From the NCBI GenBank assembly GCA_903880015.1, contig CAIRNS010000011.1, positions 25,764 to 89,763 of the forward strand: a stretch of DNA of 64,000 nt. The letters run 5' to 3'. Shown here in pieces: positions 36,732 to 47,452 of the stretch (position 1 is the stretch's first letter; every line of letters starts with the position of its first letter). Below the pieces are notes generated by a model. It made no database searches. It had not been told where the DNA came from and saw only the letters and a list, made by a program, of their open reading frames with translations. The DNA is from an uncultured Elusimicrobia bacterium. GTDB taxonomy: Bacteria > Elusimicrobiota > Endomicrobiia > Endomicrobiales > CAIRNS01. A program made the translations under genes and the position numbers.

Positions 36732-37601
36732 TTAGCGGGTGTGAATGACGGGGGGGACGGGGATAATCATTGACTGCGTGCCTTCTCCGACTATGCGGAT
36801 TTGTTTGATTTGGAAGGCACTGTATTTCTTGGCTATTTTATTGGTCTGTTCAATCAGCAATTTTTGTGTCAACGGTTTCAAACTCGCACTCATCTGATTG
36901 GCGGCCTTAATAATCAGTTCCTGATCTTGAAAAGCGACATATCGCAGTTTAGTGTTGTTAAGCACCACTGACAAGAATGGATTACTGCGGTTCATCGTAT
37001 TAAACTGAGATACAATGAGCCGCCCCGCAAATTCATTCATACTCATGCCCCGGTCGGCGTTTGGGACAACATAACTCTCGACACTGCCGTTGTTCCCCGG
37101 AAACACCCGGGACTGCTCGGCAAACAACAATTGCGCGTCACCACCGTATTCCAATTCAAAAATCAGCCGTTCTTCGTAATCGCCCCGCGATATCCGCTGA
37201 TAAAAATAATCCTTTACATCCTGTAGATACTCGATAATGCGCAATCCGATCTGCCACGCAGGATCGTTGCCGGTTAGGACTAAAAACTTTAGCGAGGCGT
37301 CGGTTGACAGAGCAACCCGTGTGATGGTAAGCACCGCACCCTGAATTTCCTCCATCACTTTGGTCAGTTTTTTTGCATCGGTGGTCGTGAGCTCCGACAA
37401 ACGAATGTCAAGGTACAGCGTGTCACCGACAACTTTTGCCGTACCCTCCATGCCATACTCTTTTTTTATCAATTCCTGCACGGACGCCGCCACCCTGTCG
37501 GCGGGATATGACGGGCGGTTGCAAGCCGTCAAACCAACAAGAAGAATCGGCGCCAGCACCGCAAGGATGACTGATGTGACGCGAGAATAAGATATTTTCA
37601 T
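36732..37601 (-). CDS. Predicted lipoprotein of unknown function
   Basis: The 289-residue protein has a type II signal peptide: a long hydrophobic stretch ending in a lipobox LTAC with Cys27 as the lipidation site. The mature part is mixed alpha/beta with no recognised motif. A segment with YYFYQRIS-like aromatic density and a region around GMSMNEFAGRLIVSQF are notable only for composition. It would be anchored in the inner or outer membrane. The ATG nearest the signal peptide is chosen; others lie at 37610 and 37619. It follows giant protein 2 on the same strand but is separated from it by a strong terminator, so it likely has its own promoter. Confidence 0.72.
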   Translation of the reverse strand: MKISYSRVTSVILAVLAPILLVGLTACNRPSYPADRVAASVQELIKKEYGMEGTAKVVGDTLYLDIRLSELTTTDAKKLTKVMEEIQGAVLTITRVALSTDASLKFLVLTGNDPAWQIGLRIIEYLQDVKDYFYQRISRGDYEERLIFELEYGGDAQLLFAEQSRVFPGNNGSVESYVVPNADRGMSMNEFAGRLIVSQFNTMNRSNPFLSVVLNNTKLRYVAFQDQELIIKAANQMSASLKPLTQKLLIEQTNKIAKKYSAFQIKQIRIVGEGTQSMIIPVPPVIHTR

Positions 37602-37710
37602 CAGATTCATAATTGTCATTATATAATATTTTGAGAACAGAGACACCCTGCGGAAAACAACCGACTGAATTTGAAAACACCATCATACTCATCACACCAA
37701 ATATATGCGA

Positions 37711-37761
37711 TAAAAAACACCCCGACTGCCGATACATGAAAGGTATCGTCAGGCGGGGTGT
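37711..37761 (-). terminator. Rho-independent terminator of giant protein 2
   Basis: On the minus strand a stem of about 20 pairs with two mismatches (ACACCCCG...CGATAC against GTATCG...GGGGTGT) closes on a seven-base loop and is followed by TTTTTT. It starts 16 bases past the giant gene's stop. Confidence 0.85.
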
Positions 37762-37777
37762 ATGGTGCTCTATACGA

Positions 37778-40700
37778 TTATGCCGCGCCGAGCAGGTCGC
37801 GGATTAACTGCGGAGCGACCTCGGTAACGACTTTCTGTCCATCAGACTTCATGATGCGGTCGGCGTACAGCGGCAGAAGCTTCAAGAACAGCGAAATGGC
37901 AAACGGCAGAGTGGCCGCGGTCCCAGTCCGGTTAATGATATCCATCAACTCGTTCATGACGCGCAGGGCTTCCTGCTGTACCTCGTAATACGGTTTATTC
38001 GCGCGGGCAAGTGCATCCACCCGTTCCGCCATGGCAGCAATATCGGCAGGAATTACAGCCCCATCCTGAGCAGCTCCGAACACTTTCCCCTGCACTTGAG
38101 CGGCAACGAACATTCCGTTAAACGCCGGCGTCAGGTCGCTCAGGTCAGTCGATTCGGCGTTCTGACGCAGAATATCCTGCTCCCACACCCCTTGAATGAA
38201 CCCGGCAATTTCCATCATCAGCGCCTGATTCTCACTAGGTGTAGTTTTGTCTTCTTGCACACGGAAGGCAATCGCGGTTACACGCACCTGAAAATCAGTT
38301 GGTAGCACAACTAACAATTGTCTAAAATCAACAGCAGCGAACAAGGCATTAAATACTTCTTTAGGCATCGTTTCGGCTGATTGAATCGGTCGCATACTTT
38401 GTAGGAAGTTCTTGGCAGCAGCCCCTTCAAATGCAGTTTGGGCTTTTTGTAAATTACTGCCCCGCAAAGCCAAACCATTGGCACGACCAACGGTGAAGTG
38501 TTCCGCAGGAGTTTGCTTCTGTCGATTGATCATCCCGGCAATTTGAGAAGTCCATATTTCTTGCATGGAGTGGGCAACCCCCTTTTTCTTCATCATCATG
38601 CTATAGAGTTCAATACCCAACCCCACCATGCTGGCGTCTAAGAGAATCGCTTTCAACGTGGTTTCATTGATTTCTTGGCCTTTAAGATTCAAACGCACCC
38701 ATGAGTTGTGGCGCAGAGACGGTAAGTCAAAGAGGTTTTGCGCAACATCTATATCAACGGCACTCGTCATATTATTCTCGGCAAGTTTCTTGGCGTCAAT
38801 GTTGCCGTCAACGCCAATCCATGCGTTATGCCTGACTGACCGCACCACCGCGCCCAGCTTATCTACGATTTGACCACTCACAACAGTATTGATGCTCTTG
38901 TCGAGAGTCACCCATGCCCCGTCAAGGTTCAGCGCTCCGGCGTTGTTGCCCAATAGATCGCGCAGAACACCTGCCTGATCGGTCAATTCCTTTTCGGAAC
39001 CAATCTTAAGATCGAACAGCACCTTGAGACCTTGTGCATGAGCGTACTGAGCCAACACGCGCAACCGCGTTTTTGTTTGAACATCGCCGGCACGCAGTGC
39101 GGTAAGCGTCGGTTCGTCAAAGTGCAGCAGTAAGGTATCGAGGTTGGGGAATTGCTTCTGTATCCCATCAATCAACGACGGTCCGCTCGTGCTAAAACTT
39201 TCAAGATGGGCAGCAGTAATCTCCACCGGCGCAAAGTTTGTCGGCCGGGCCCGCAGGTACACCGTTTTCTTTTTCTGCGACAATGAATCCATCGCCTGAA
39301 AGTCAATGATTGAATCGCCCGTTGATACATAGTCGGGCGCCGGATATTGATTGCGCTGCGCGGTGGTAGCGGCAGCCATTGCGGCTGCGGTAACCACTTG
39401 CAAAGACCGCCTGCCGTTAAGCCCGTTGAGTCCGGCACCGTTCATGATTTCTTCGCTGTCGACAACAAACACATCGCGTTCGATGGCACTGAACTGAGTG
39501 CCGAGAACAGAACGATCTTTGAATATTGGGTTGAGTTCTCCCATCTTTGGGGCGTTGCCAGCGAGATTTTTGACCACAGCAAGGCCCGTATTGATGTCAT
39601 GTCGTTGTTCATCGGCATACACCACCACGGTCACCGACCCATTCGTGGTCGTCACAACTTTGGTGAACCCGTGCATGGGAACACTATTTTCAGCCATTAT
39701 TTGAATTTCAGTATATCCACTCCCAAAATAGTTCAGAACATCTAATTGTGGCAGAAACAACACCACATCCGCGCCGCGTTCATTGGCGTCGGTCGTTGCC
39801 GCCGCTATGGCAGATTCAGCCGTTGCAGCCGCCGTTGCCGAGTTTCGATCGGAAATAACGCGCGCCACTGGTCCGGCCGTTATCCACGGATACCGGCTTT
39901 GCGGCTGGGCGGCACTCATGCGGTCGATGACTGCATGCATAATGACATCGCCTCTGAGCGTTTTTGGTCCGAGAGCCAACCCTTCTTTTGGCGATAGAAC
40001 TCCCCAGTGAATCAAATGCGCCACCGCAGAGGTGAACACATCCTGGTGAACAACCGTCTGCCCTTCCCACACTGTCGCCTTCTCGTCAATGAACGCACGC
40101 AGGAACTTGCCCAGCGCCGTTTGACCGTTGCGGAGCACAATCGGCGCATCACCGTAAAGCTCTCTATAACGAGGGTCATTGGGAGCAGGTTGAGGAAGTA
40201 CATCGGGGTACAACAACGCTTGTGTCAACCGGATGATATAGTTGTGTTTCATATCCCCCGTATACCCGGGAATATCCATGCTTTCCAAAACCTCATGCAG
40301 AATATATTCCTGCAGAAGTTTATTCCGTTGTCCCTCGTCTGGCACTGCCAGAATGGCCAGGATAATGTCCACCGCAAGGCCGCGCTCATGACCGAGAATG
40401 TATTTCTCTTTGCCATATACTCGGGTTATCATCCAAGTAATCCCTTTGCGCGGATCATTGAGAATATTTTGCAGGGCACCCCTTGTTCCCGCCGGCAGAG
40501 TATCCAACGACATAGCATCTATTGCCTTACAAGCCGCAACAACCGCCTCAACAGCTGCAGGATTTCCGTCGCGCACCGCATCGCTGTCCCGCGCAATCCG
40601 CTCCCGCGCCGTCGCAAGATCTTGCGGAACAACTTCATGCGGTGCAGTCTTCAATCTTGGATTATTAATAGTATTGAACCCGGCAACCAAACCAAGGGCC

Positions 40701-43700
40701 GGCAAAAGAATCATTGATACCTGTCCGCCGTTGAAAGTAAAATCAAGTGACAGCAATCCGACGGTCGCAAAACCCAAGACAATACGGAATGCGCCAGCAA
40801 GGAAACTACCGCTTCTGGCCCCGACCAACAGTCCCATGACAATGAAAAAGACGCCGGGAATAACAATGTTTCCTCCGGTACCCAAGTACACAGCCAAAAC
40901 TACTAAACTCTCAAGCCCGCCAAATAACCATCCACCGAAACCTTTGATGCCAAGCGCTCTGCCATCCATCCCGCCACCGAGAATCCCTAAACTCATTCCT
41001 ATTGTTGTCATTATACCAATACTGTTTGATCCATTCTCTCCGTGCGCCATCGGCGCTAACAAACCGGCCCCCCGCACGGGTGTCACCCCGCCAAACAACG
41101 CCACAAGGGACGTTAACCCTGCTGCGATTAACTGCCATGATTCCTTTGAAGATAATTTTTTCCCCACTACTGGGACATTGACTTCCGTTACACTGGTCCC
41201 CCGGTTAATGCGGAAGTGCACGACCGTTCCTATTCCCACCGCAACGAGACCCGCGACCGTCCACCATGACAGGAGGACAGGCGAGAACAGAAGCCCCGTC
41301 GCTATGGTCAGCACGGTCACCGTAGCGATTGCCCCTTTTTCCGCCGAGTTGAGCGTGCGCAATAAATGCGGCACAAGGAATATCGTCCCAGCCGCAACGG
41401 CGAACGCAATCCTGAACATTCCGTCAGACAACGCTATATTGAAAACCTGCGACGCCAGCAACGGCAAACCAAAAGACAACAACGGCTCAAGCCACCAAGC
41501 AACAGTGCGCTTGTACCAATCATTCGCAAACCACGAAGCGGCAGCTGCTACGATGGGTTTTCCCAACAATAGATCGATGGGATCTTCTGTCGGCCTCGCA
41601 TCGCATGCCTGGCTCCACCCGTATATGCGGCCGAAATCCTGCTGGTATACTAATTCCCGAACTGCTTGAACAGCAGCTTTGGCCCGTTCATCCTTCTTGT
41701 CACGGGCAGTTGCGCAGATACGCGTAAACGCATCGGATGTCTTGAGGCTGATGATCCCCATGGGGAGCGCCTGCTCACGTGCCCACCATATTCCGTTCGC
41801 TGCCTGAAGATCGGGGAGATTGTAGGCGAGAGCCGGATCAAAATAATCCTTACCAAGAATGACATCGGCGGTAGCCGCCAGAGAACCAATATCCTCTGAT
41901 TCTTTAAGCTGAGTGAAAGCAAAAGGATCGACCACCACAACTACGATGCGCTGATTTGTAATCCCTGCAGCCTTTCCCATGGAGAGTCCCAGTTCCTGCA
42001 ACAATTTGTTCCTGTCCTCTGCGGTGGCAGCTAACAGAGCCGCCAACTTTTTGTTCAATTGCGAAAGATTAATGTCTTCAGCAGTGACACCGCTCAACGC
42101 AAGCAGGGATTCAAACGACGCCATGTTCTGCGCCATCATGTTAATCTTAATGACGCCTTTTTTATTTTCGCACGGCACACCCTGCACAACAATCTGCAGA
42201 CGCTCGAGAGCTAAACTGCGGGCAGCCCACTCTGCGGGGGAAATGCCGTCCAGTATCTTTTTTATTTTTCCCTCAAACTCCTTGCGTGAAGCCAACACCA
42301 CTGCGGGATTAGCTGCGTTCTGGGCGGCGTACACCAGGAACTGGTGATACAACTGCTTGGCGGCCTTGCTGCGGTTGGCCGCAACAGCCAGCGGGTCAAG
42401 AGCGAAGTTGTTGGTATTGAAGTTGCGGGGAGAAGTCGCCCAGTATTCCGCCTTCGTACAGATAAATTCCTGATCTGCTTCACCCACCTTATACCGGAGC
42501 GTAATCTGATCGGGGTGCTGGCTTGATTCCATGAATGTTGTTTCATTCTCAAAATCAAGCAACACACCTCCCGCCATGGTGGTAACAGCGACAATAAGCG
42601 CAGGAGCATCGGTACCTACGACAAATGTTCTGCTCTTTGCCAAGGCCATCAATGCTCTGTATGCGACTATTGCCTCCATAAGCTTCTGCTTACGGGCACT
42701 ACCCTTTAACGATCCCGCTTCAGCCGCTATGGCATTGACGCGGTCACTCCCGGCCTTAAAAGATGCGAGTATATCTTCAGTAGATCCATTCTCGAATACG
42801 GCAACTCCGTCGATAAATGATTTCACTTTCTTTCCGTCTATCGTTACTTCCTTGCCCACATCGATATATCCCTGCAAATCCGCCGCATTCGCTTTGACTA
42901 TTTGCGCAAGCGCCAGGACGGACATAGGCGTCACACCACGCGCAACCTGCCATGCAAGTACTGCGCCCGTCTCATTCTTTCTATCACCCAAATCATCGCC
43001 CTGATTATGGCGTGCGACCCGGCCGCTCCCAACCAGCGCGCGGACCGATTCAAGACTCAACCCGCCCACCTGGAATGTTCTGCCATGCCCTCCCACCATC
43101 GGAGTTGCCGAAAGATCCGGTTTTCCATCCTTGAGTGTCAACACGACATCCTGCACCGGGAAAGGGTTACCCTTAAAAAATCCTTCAAGTTCACGGACCG
43201 TCGGCAAACCACCAACCGCAATGGCTCCGGGATTGCGGCTCAACACCAGTAAGCCAACGGAAACGAATGCCCGTCCCTGATCATCCATCCACAACGCATT
43301 CTCGATACCCAGTGAACTGAAATAAGCCGCTAGGGCTTTTTCCTGCCCCTTCAGCACCGGGATGATTGGACCGAACAATTTATTCATATTAAAAAGATGC
43401 ATACGACTGCCATCGCCTGCCATAGGCACCACGGCCCCAACCAACCTGCGCATATCATCAAGCGATATATTCGCAGCATACATTTCATTCAAAGCAGCTT
43501 GCTTGGCAATCGTCGCGGGAGCCGAGGCATCATTCACTATGTCCTGTTTGACAAACTTCCCTGCCGCGGTCATAGTCGGTTCTATGCCATCAGCGGTAGT
43601 TTTGATGATGCTGCTCACATCCGGCAGGAACGCCATCAGCAGTTCAGGATAGCCGAGCTTGTTCTTGGAGAAGAACTTGTACATCTCGGACATCTTGGCC

Positions 43701-46700
43701 ATCATAGCCGGCGACACCGTACATGCATCGATCTGACTACGCACACTGGAGAAAACCATCAGCTCAAGCATCGCCTTCCTGAATTCAGCCCAATTAGCCC
43801 CGGTTGCGGATATAATCATCACTGCATTTAGGTATGTGATAAATGCCGCATCACCCATCCCCTTCTCAGCCAAGGAAATCAGCGAATGCTCAGTAATATA
43901 CTTTGCCGCGTCATCAATTTCCTGGGGGGAATAGCGGGGCTCGATCATGCGCCCCAGCTCAGACAATCCTGTTGCAGTGCGGAATCCTGGGGGCAAAGCG
44001 CCCAACTGGTCGACCGACTGCGGCAGATCTTCGCCAAAGAATCTCTGCAAGGCCGGGTTCCCCAACAACGCTTCCGTGCCACGCAGCATATCCATGTCAA
44101 ATGCGTTCTGGCCGGTGAGTCCTGGTCCGACATTATTAATGCCGGTGCGATCGGTTACTATGATACGATTACCAACGCGGATATATGTTTTTCCCTCAAT
44201 CTCATGGAGGACCACGAAAGCATCATCACCCGAGATGTTGAAGGTTTTAGTGCGTGTGACAAACTGTTCCAGAGCAGAAGATCCATTGCGAGTGGACTGC
44301 GCAGACCCACCATTGTGATTCAGCAACAAACGATAATCCGGGGGGACAAGGAGATCGAAAAAATAGTGCACTAGATCATATGCATAGAATTTGGAAATAA
44401 CCAATATAGCCAAACAACACAGCATGATATAGAAAGGCTGCCAATAATGTAGCATTAAAACTGCAACAGATTGAACCGCAAGGCCAATAGCGGCAGCGAA
44501 GAATATATTTTGCATGACTTTCATAACCGTAATTGCCATTATTCTGGCCTGGGTAATATCTTCACTTGCATCCCCGTGGCGTGCGAGGAATTGATCGGGG
44601 TCATTTTTCAAACTGTACGACTCTATTTTCATTGCTTTCCACAACCATCTACTAAAATTTATCTGTTCGCTAAAGCTAAGAGTCCAGAAAGTTCTATCTA
44701 AATTACTTTTGAATATTGCGAATGAATCCGCCATCTTTGAACCTTGAGTGTTTGCCAACTGCTCCAATATGTCAACCGTTGAAGGAAGCAATAACCGCTG
44801 AGAGATTATTTTTTCCTGATCGACTGGTTGAACCGGCGTCAAGGTGTTTGCCACTTCAACCGCAACCGCTACCGGGTCCAGCAACAAACGATATCCTGGG
44901 GTGGCTTTGAGATTGTAAGTAAGATGCATCAAATTACGTATATTTTTACTACTAATCAAGATATCCACACAAAAACAAACGGTTAATGCGATCCAAATTC
45001 CTTGAGGAATCAAACTATAGTTAAAGAATCCGTACCCTGCCCCTCCATACAGTACAACTGACCAAAGTATTCTTGCCAGACTCCATTTAGATATAGAACT
45101 TCTCGCTCTGGTAAGCTCTTTAGCTCTGATCTCAGCAGCAATCAATTCCTTTTGGAGTTTTTGTTGCCGCGTAAGGGCTTGATCCTTTATTTGCCCCGCG
45201 TGTTCTCTGACAAATGCATTACGCTCTTCTTCAGAGTTCAATGCTTGCTTATAGGCGGGGTCTTCAATTGTTACCGCACGCCACATCCACTTGATAAAAT
45301 TTAGTTTACCGCCAAAGCTAAGACCCGAAAAAGAATATTGCAAATCTTTTTTGAACATTTCGAACGAAGCTTTTTCTCTTGCGTCTCCACTACTACTCGC
45401 CTGATCACTCAAATATTTAACCGTACTAGTCAACAATAAACGCGAAGAGGATTCTTCTGACTCAGCTGCTGGTTTAACCACAGTTATTTCGGCTTTTTGG
45501 TCTATGGTAACGGAAAGCTTAGCACCATTTTTGAAGGTAAAAACAACCGCTCCGTCTTTTTCTTCAATGGAGGCATACAATGTATTTATCTGATCATTTG
45601 CCGTAAGTGCGGACACGACAGATGCAGCATTTTTCCCAGCTACCGCAGCGGCAACAGCGGCGCTTTGGAGTGCCTTAACCTGTGTGTGCTGGATGATTTC
45701 CAGTGCATCCATTGTAGCGAATTGACTTGAAAGTTCCGGTAAAGCGAGTGCGTTTTCCGATGAACCGTTCACTGCATCCGCCTGCAGTGCCCGGGAAACT
45801 TTCTGCGGAGCTTTCGCCTCACCGCTGACGGCAAACTCGCGGGCGCATATATCGTACATTTTTGCTGCGTATGCCGTGTCGCCGGTAGCATTGGGGGTTA
45901 TCACCACATAGGATATGCCTTTTTCTTCCAACATCTTTGACAGCCCCTGCGTGTGGAATCCGCCGGTCACCACAACTTCTACTTCACTGTCCGAGTCTGC
46001 CAGGGACAACTGCGTATTCATCAAAAAGATGTTCTCATCAACTGAATTCGACTCCAGCGCCGGTTTTTGCGTTGCCGCAGCGGTAGCCCCGATCTTTTCC
46101 ATAAAAATCCGGTTACGATCGATATTTACACCATAAAACTTGGCAAACAGCGCGTTATATTGGTCCAGCGACGGCAGAAGGTTCGCTTGAGAATAGCGCG
46201 TCCATAACTGCTGGAACTTCATTGCGTTTTTCGTATAGTATGCGTAGTCATCCGCTGACATTTTATTCTCATAGTACGCCTGAACATATTTCAGAAAATC
46301 AGCTATAAACGCCACTTCTTCTTCAGCGCGGCTCTGCGATAATCTCCCCCGCAGTTCGCTGATCATCGCCCCTTCTTCGCGCACCAAGTCCAGCGGATTC
46401 ATCTTCTGGTTCTTTTCAACAAACGCAAAAAACTTTGCCAGTGCGGGATACTGGGACAAATCCATCCCCGCGCCCACCTGCGCCAGCGTAACATAGAGTT
46501 CTTCTATCCCGTCAGGGCTGGCGGCTTTTTCCATCAACTGATTGTACACGCCAAACGGCACCTTTTCTTTAAGTGATGAGATAAATTTGACCAGTTCCTT
46601 ATTTATGGAGGAATAGCGCAGTTGATGCTGCATCGCCATAATTTCCAGAAGCCCGGCTGTGGCGGGGTAGTAATATCGGTCGATGTTTTCCTTATCGGCG

Positions 46701-47452
46701 AGCTTCAGCAGCAGTTTGTAATATTTTGCCGTGCCCATCGCGCGTGCTTCGTGTTTGGCGACTATCTGGTCCAGGCGAATGTTCCCTGCGGTGTAGTACA
46801 GCGCCTTTACTTTGCCCAATGCCTGTTTTATCTCGGGGAATTTAACTGCAATCTCGCCGCGCTTATCCATGATTTCATTTAACCGCGCAAGATTGTCGTA
46901 ATATGGTTTCGCGTCTTCAAGACCCTGCAAAAAATTATATTTTCCTGTTTTTATCGCATAGTATTCAGAACCCGTTAACCGCCCCGAGTTCATCAACGAC
47001 TCTACGGCACCCGCGCGCACTTTTGCGTCGCTGACCTTGTTGACCCACGATGTGTCCACCGCGCCAACGCCGCCTTCGACAAAGACCTTGAAATTCGACG
47101 ACACGGGATTGGTGCTGAATTTTCCATCGAGAATGCCGAGGATTTTTGCTATATTACGCTGTACCTCGGGATGGCAATGCAGGTCCTGGATGGCGACAAC
47201 CACTTTTTTACTGCCCAAATACTTTGCATCGGTTATCCGCCCGATAGAGTATGGCAGTTGGAACGAACTGAGGGATTCCTTAATTTTTTGTGTCGCGCCC
47301 GGTACGGGCGCGTTCATCGCGTAAGCCACCGGTCCGATGACCGAGGACAACACGAACGCAGCAATGGTTACGACTGCCACCGTCTGGACAAACGAAACCG
47401 CCCGGACGATTTTCCGCCCAACATTGCGCACCAGTTCTTTAAAAGTACTCAT
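37778..47452 (-). CDS. Giant multidomain membrane protein with nucleotidyltransferase-like motif
   Basis: The product has 3224 residues in one frame. Residues ~20-45 are a hydrophobic signal or anchor (ending PVAYA). Residues ~50-540 are the module shared with giant protein 1 (IQDLHCH near 86; VVTGGFHTQG near 505). A tandem duplication follows: copies at ~670-858 and ~883-1043 each begin RLLL, include a SFSEQINF/SFGGKLNF block and a paired membrane segment, and end in GYRLLL or DYRLLL. Near 1338 a VPMAGDGSRM...NK...PIIPV run resembles the NTP loop of sugar nucleotidyltransferases. Residues ~1985-2257 hold eight or more helices. An LHEVLES motif sits near 2385, and ~2780-2950 looks like a TIM-barrel-type repeat (VLFDLKIG). 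It should sit in the inner membrane. It overlaps the upstream small secreted gene by four bases. No overall homolog or function can be named. Confidence 0.8.
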   Translation of the reverse strand: MSTFKELVRNVGRKIVRAVSFVQTVAVVTIAAFVLSSVIGPVAYAMNAPVPGATQKIKESLSSFQLPYSIGRITDAKYLGSKKVVVAIQDLHCHPEVQRNIAKILGILDGKFSTNPVSSNFKVFVEGGVGAVDTSWVNKVSDAKVRAGAVESLMNSGRLTGSEYYAIKTGKYNFLQGLEDAKPYYDNLARLNEIMDKRGEIAVKFPEIKQALGKVKALYYTAGNIRLDQIVAKHEARAMGTAKYYKLLLKLADKENIDRYYYPATAGLLEIMAMQHQLRYSSINKELVKFISSLKEKVPFGVYNQLMEKAASPDGIEELYVTLAQVGAGMDLSQYPALAKFFAFVEKNQKMNPLDLVREEGAMISELRGRLSQSRAEEEVAFIADFLKYVQAYYENKMSADDYAYYTKNAMKFQQLWTRYSQANLLPSLDQYNALFAKFYGVNIDRNRIFMEKIGATAAATQKPALESNSVDENIFLMNTQLSLADSDSEVEVVVTGGFHTQGLSKMLEEKGISYVVITPNATGDTAYAAKMYDICAREFAVSGEAKAPQKVSRALQADAVNGSSENALALPELSSQFATMDALEIIQHTQVKALQSAAVAAAVAGKNAASVVSALTANDQINTLYASIEEKDGAVVFTFKNGAKLSVTIDQKAEITVVKPAAESEESSSRLLLTSTVKYLSDQASSSGDAREKASFEMFKKDLQYSFSGLSFGGKLNFIKWMWRAVTIEDPAYKQALNSEEERNAFVREHAGQIKDQALTRQQKLQKELIAAEIRAKELTRARSSISKWSLARILWSVVLYGGAGYGFFNYSLIPQGIWIALTVCFCVDILISSKNIRNLMHLTYNLKATPGYRLLLDPVAVAVEVANTLTPVQPVDQEKIISQRLLLPSTVDILEQLANTQGSKMADSFAIFKSNLDRTFWTLSFSEQINFSRWLWKAMKIESYSLKNDPDQFLARHGDASEDITQARIMAITVMKVMQNIFFAAAIGLAVQSVAVLMLHYWQPFYIMLCCLAILVISKFYAYDLVHYFFDLLVPPDYRLLLNHNGGSAQSTRNGSSALEQFVTRTKTFNISGDDAFVVLHEIEGKTYIRVGNRIIVTDRTGINNVGPGLTGQNAFDMDMLRGTEALLGNPALQRFFGEDLPQSVDQLGALPPGFRTATGLSELGRMIEPRYSPQEIDDAAKYITEHSLISLAEKGMGDAAFITYLNAVMIISATGANWAEFRKAMLELMVFSSVRSQIDACTVSPAMMAKMSEMYKFFSKNKLGYPELLMAFLPDVSSIIKTTADGIEPTMTAAGKFVKQDIVNDASAPATIAKQAALNEMYAANISLDDMRRLVGAVVPMAGDGSRMHLFNMNKLFGPIIPVLKGQEKALAAYFSSLGIENALWMDDQGRAFVSVGLLVLSRNPGAIAVGGLPTVRELEGFFKGNPFPVQDVVLTLKDGKPDLSATPMVGGHGRTFQVGGLSLESVRALVGSGRVARHNQGDDLGDRKNETGAVLAWQVARGVTPMSVLALAQIVKANAADLQGYIDVGKEVTIDGKKVKSFIDGVAVFENGSTEDILASFKAGSDRVNAIAAEAGSLKGSARKQKLMEAIVAYRALMALAKSRTFVVGTDAPALIVAVTTMAGGVLLDFENETTFMESSQHPDQITLRYKVGEADQEFICTKAEYWATSPRNFNTNNFALDPLAVAANRSKAAKQLYHQFLVYAAQNAANPAVVLASRKEFEGKIKKILDGISPAEWAARSLALERLQIVVQGVPCENKKGVIKINMMAQNMASFESLLALSGVTAEDINLSQLNKKLAALLAATAEDRNKLLQELGLSMGKAAGITNQRIVVVVVDPFAFTQLKESEDIGSLAATADVILGKDYFDPALAYNLPDLQAANGIWWAREQALPMGIISLKTSDAFTRICATARDKKDERAKAAVQAVRELVYQQDFGRIYGWSQACDARPTEDPIDLLLGKPIVAAAASWFANDWYKRTVAWWLEPLLSFGLPLLASQVFNIALSDGMFRIAFAVAAGTIFLVPHLLRTLNSAEKGAIATVTVLTIATGLLFSPVLLSWWTVAGLVAVGIGTVVHFRINRGTSVTEVNVPVVGKKLSSKESWQLIAAGLTSLVALFGGVTPVRGAGLLAPMAHGENGSNSIGIMTTIGMSLGILGGGMDGRALGIKGFGGWLFGGLESLVVLAVYLGTGGNIVIPGVFFIVMGLLVGARSGSFLAGAFRIVLGFATVGLLSLDFTFNGGQVSMILLPALGLVAGFNTINNPRLKTAPHEVVPQDLATARERIARDSDAVRDGNPAAVEAVVAACKAIDAMSLDTLPAGTRGALQNILNDPRKGITWMITRVYGKEKYILGHERGLAVDIILAILAVPDEGQRNKLLQEYILHEVLESMDIPGYTGDMKHNYIIRLTQALLYPDVLPQPAPNDPRYRELYGDAPIVLRNGQTALGKFLRAFIDEKATVWEGQTVVHQDVFTSAVAHLIHWGVLSPKEGLALGPKTLRGDVIMHAVIDRMSAAQPQSRYPWITAGPVARVISDRNSATAAATAESAIAAATTDANERGADVVLFLPQLDVLNYFGSGYTEIQIMAENSVPMHGFTKVVTTTNGSVTVVVYADEQRHDINTGLAVVKNLAGNAPKMGELNPIFKDRSVLGTQFSAIERDVFVVDSEEIMNGAGLNGLNGRRSLQVVTAAAMAAATTAQRNQYPAPDYVSTGDSIIDFQAMDSLSQKKKTVYLRARPTNFAPVEITAAHLESFSTSGPSLIDGIQKQFPNLDTLLLHFDEPTLTALRAGDVQTKTRLRVLAQYAHAQGLKVLFDLKIGSEKELTDQAGVLRDLLGNNAGALNLDGAWVTLDKSINTVVSGQIVDKLGAVVRSVRHNAWIGVDGNIDAKKLAENNMTSAVDIDVAQNLFDLPSLRHNSWVRLNLKGQEINETTLKAILLDASMVGLGIELYSMMMKKKGVAHSMQEIWTSQIAGMINRQKQTPAEHFTVGRANGLALRGSNLQKAQTAFEGAAAKNFLQSMRPIQSAETMPKEVFNALFAAVDFRQLLVVLPTDFQVRVTAIAFRVQEDKTTPSENQALMMEIAGFIQGVWEQDILRQNAESTDLSDLTPAFNGMFVAAQVQGKVFGAAQDGAVIPADIAAMAERVDALARANKPYYEVQQEALRVMNELMDIINRTGTAATLPFAISLFLKLLPLYADRIMKSDGQKVVTEVAPQLIRDLLGAA

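Noticed and set aside
40398..41669. A 423-codon open frame on the plus strand inside giant protein 2
   Set aside because: Its Pro/Thr/Arg-rich translation is the antisense shadow of the hydrophobic giant protein; no ribosome site, motif or domain.
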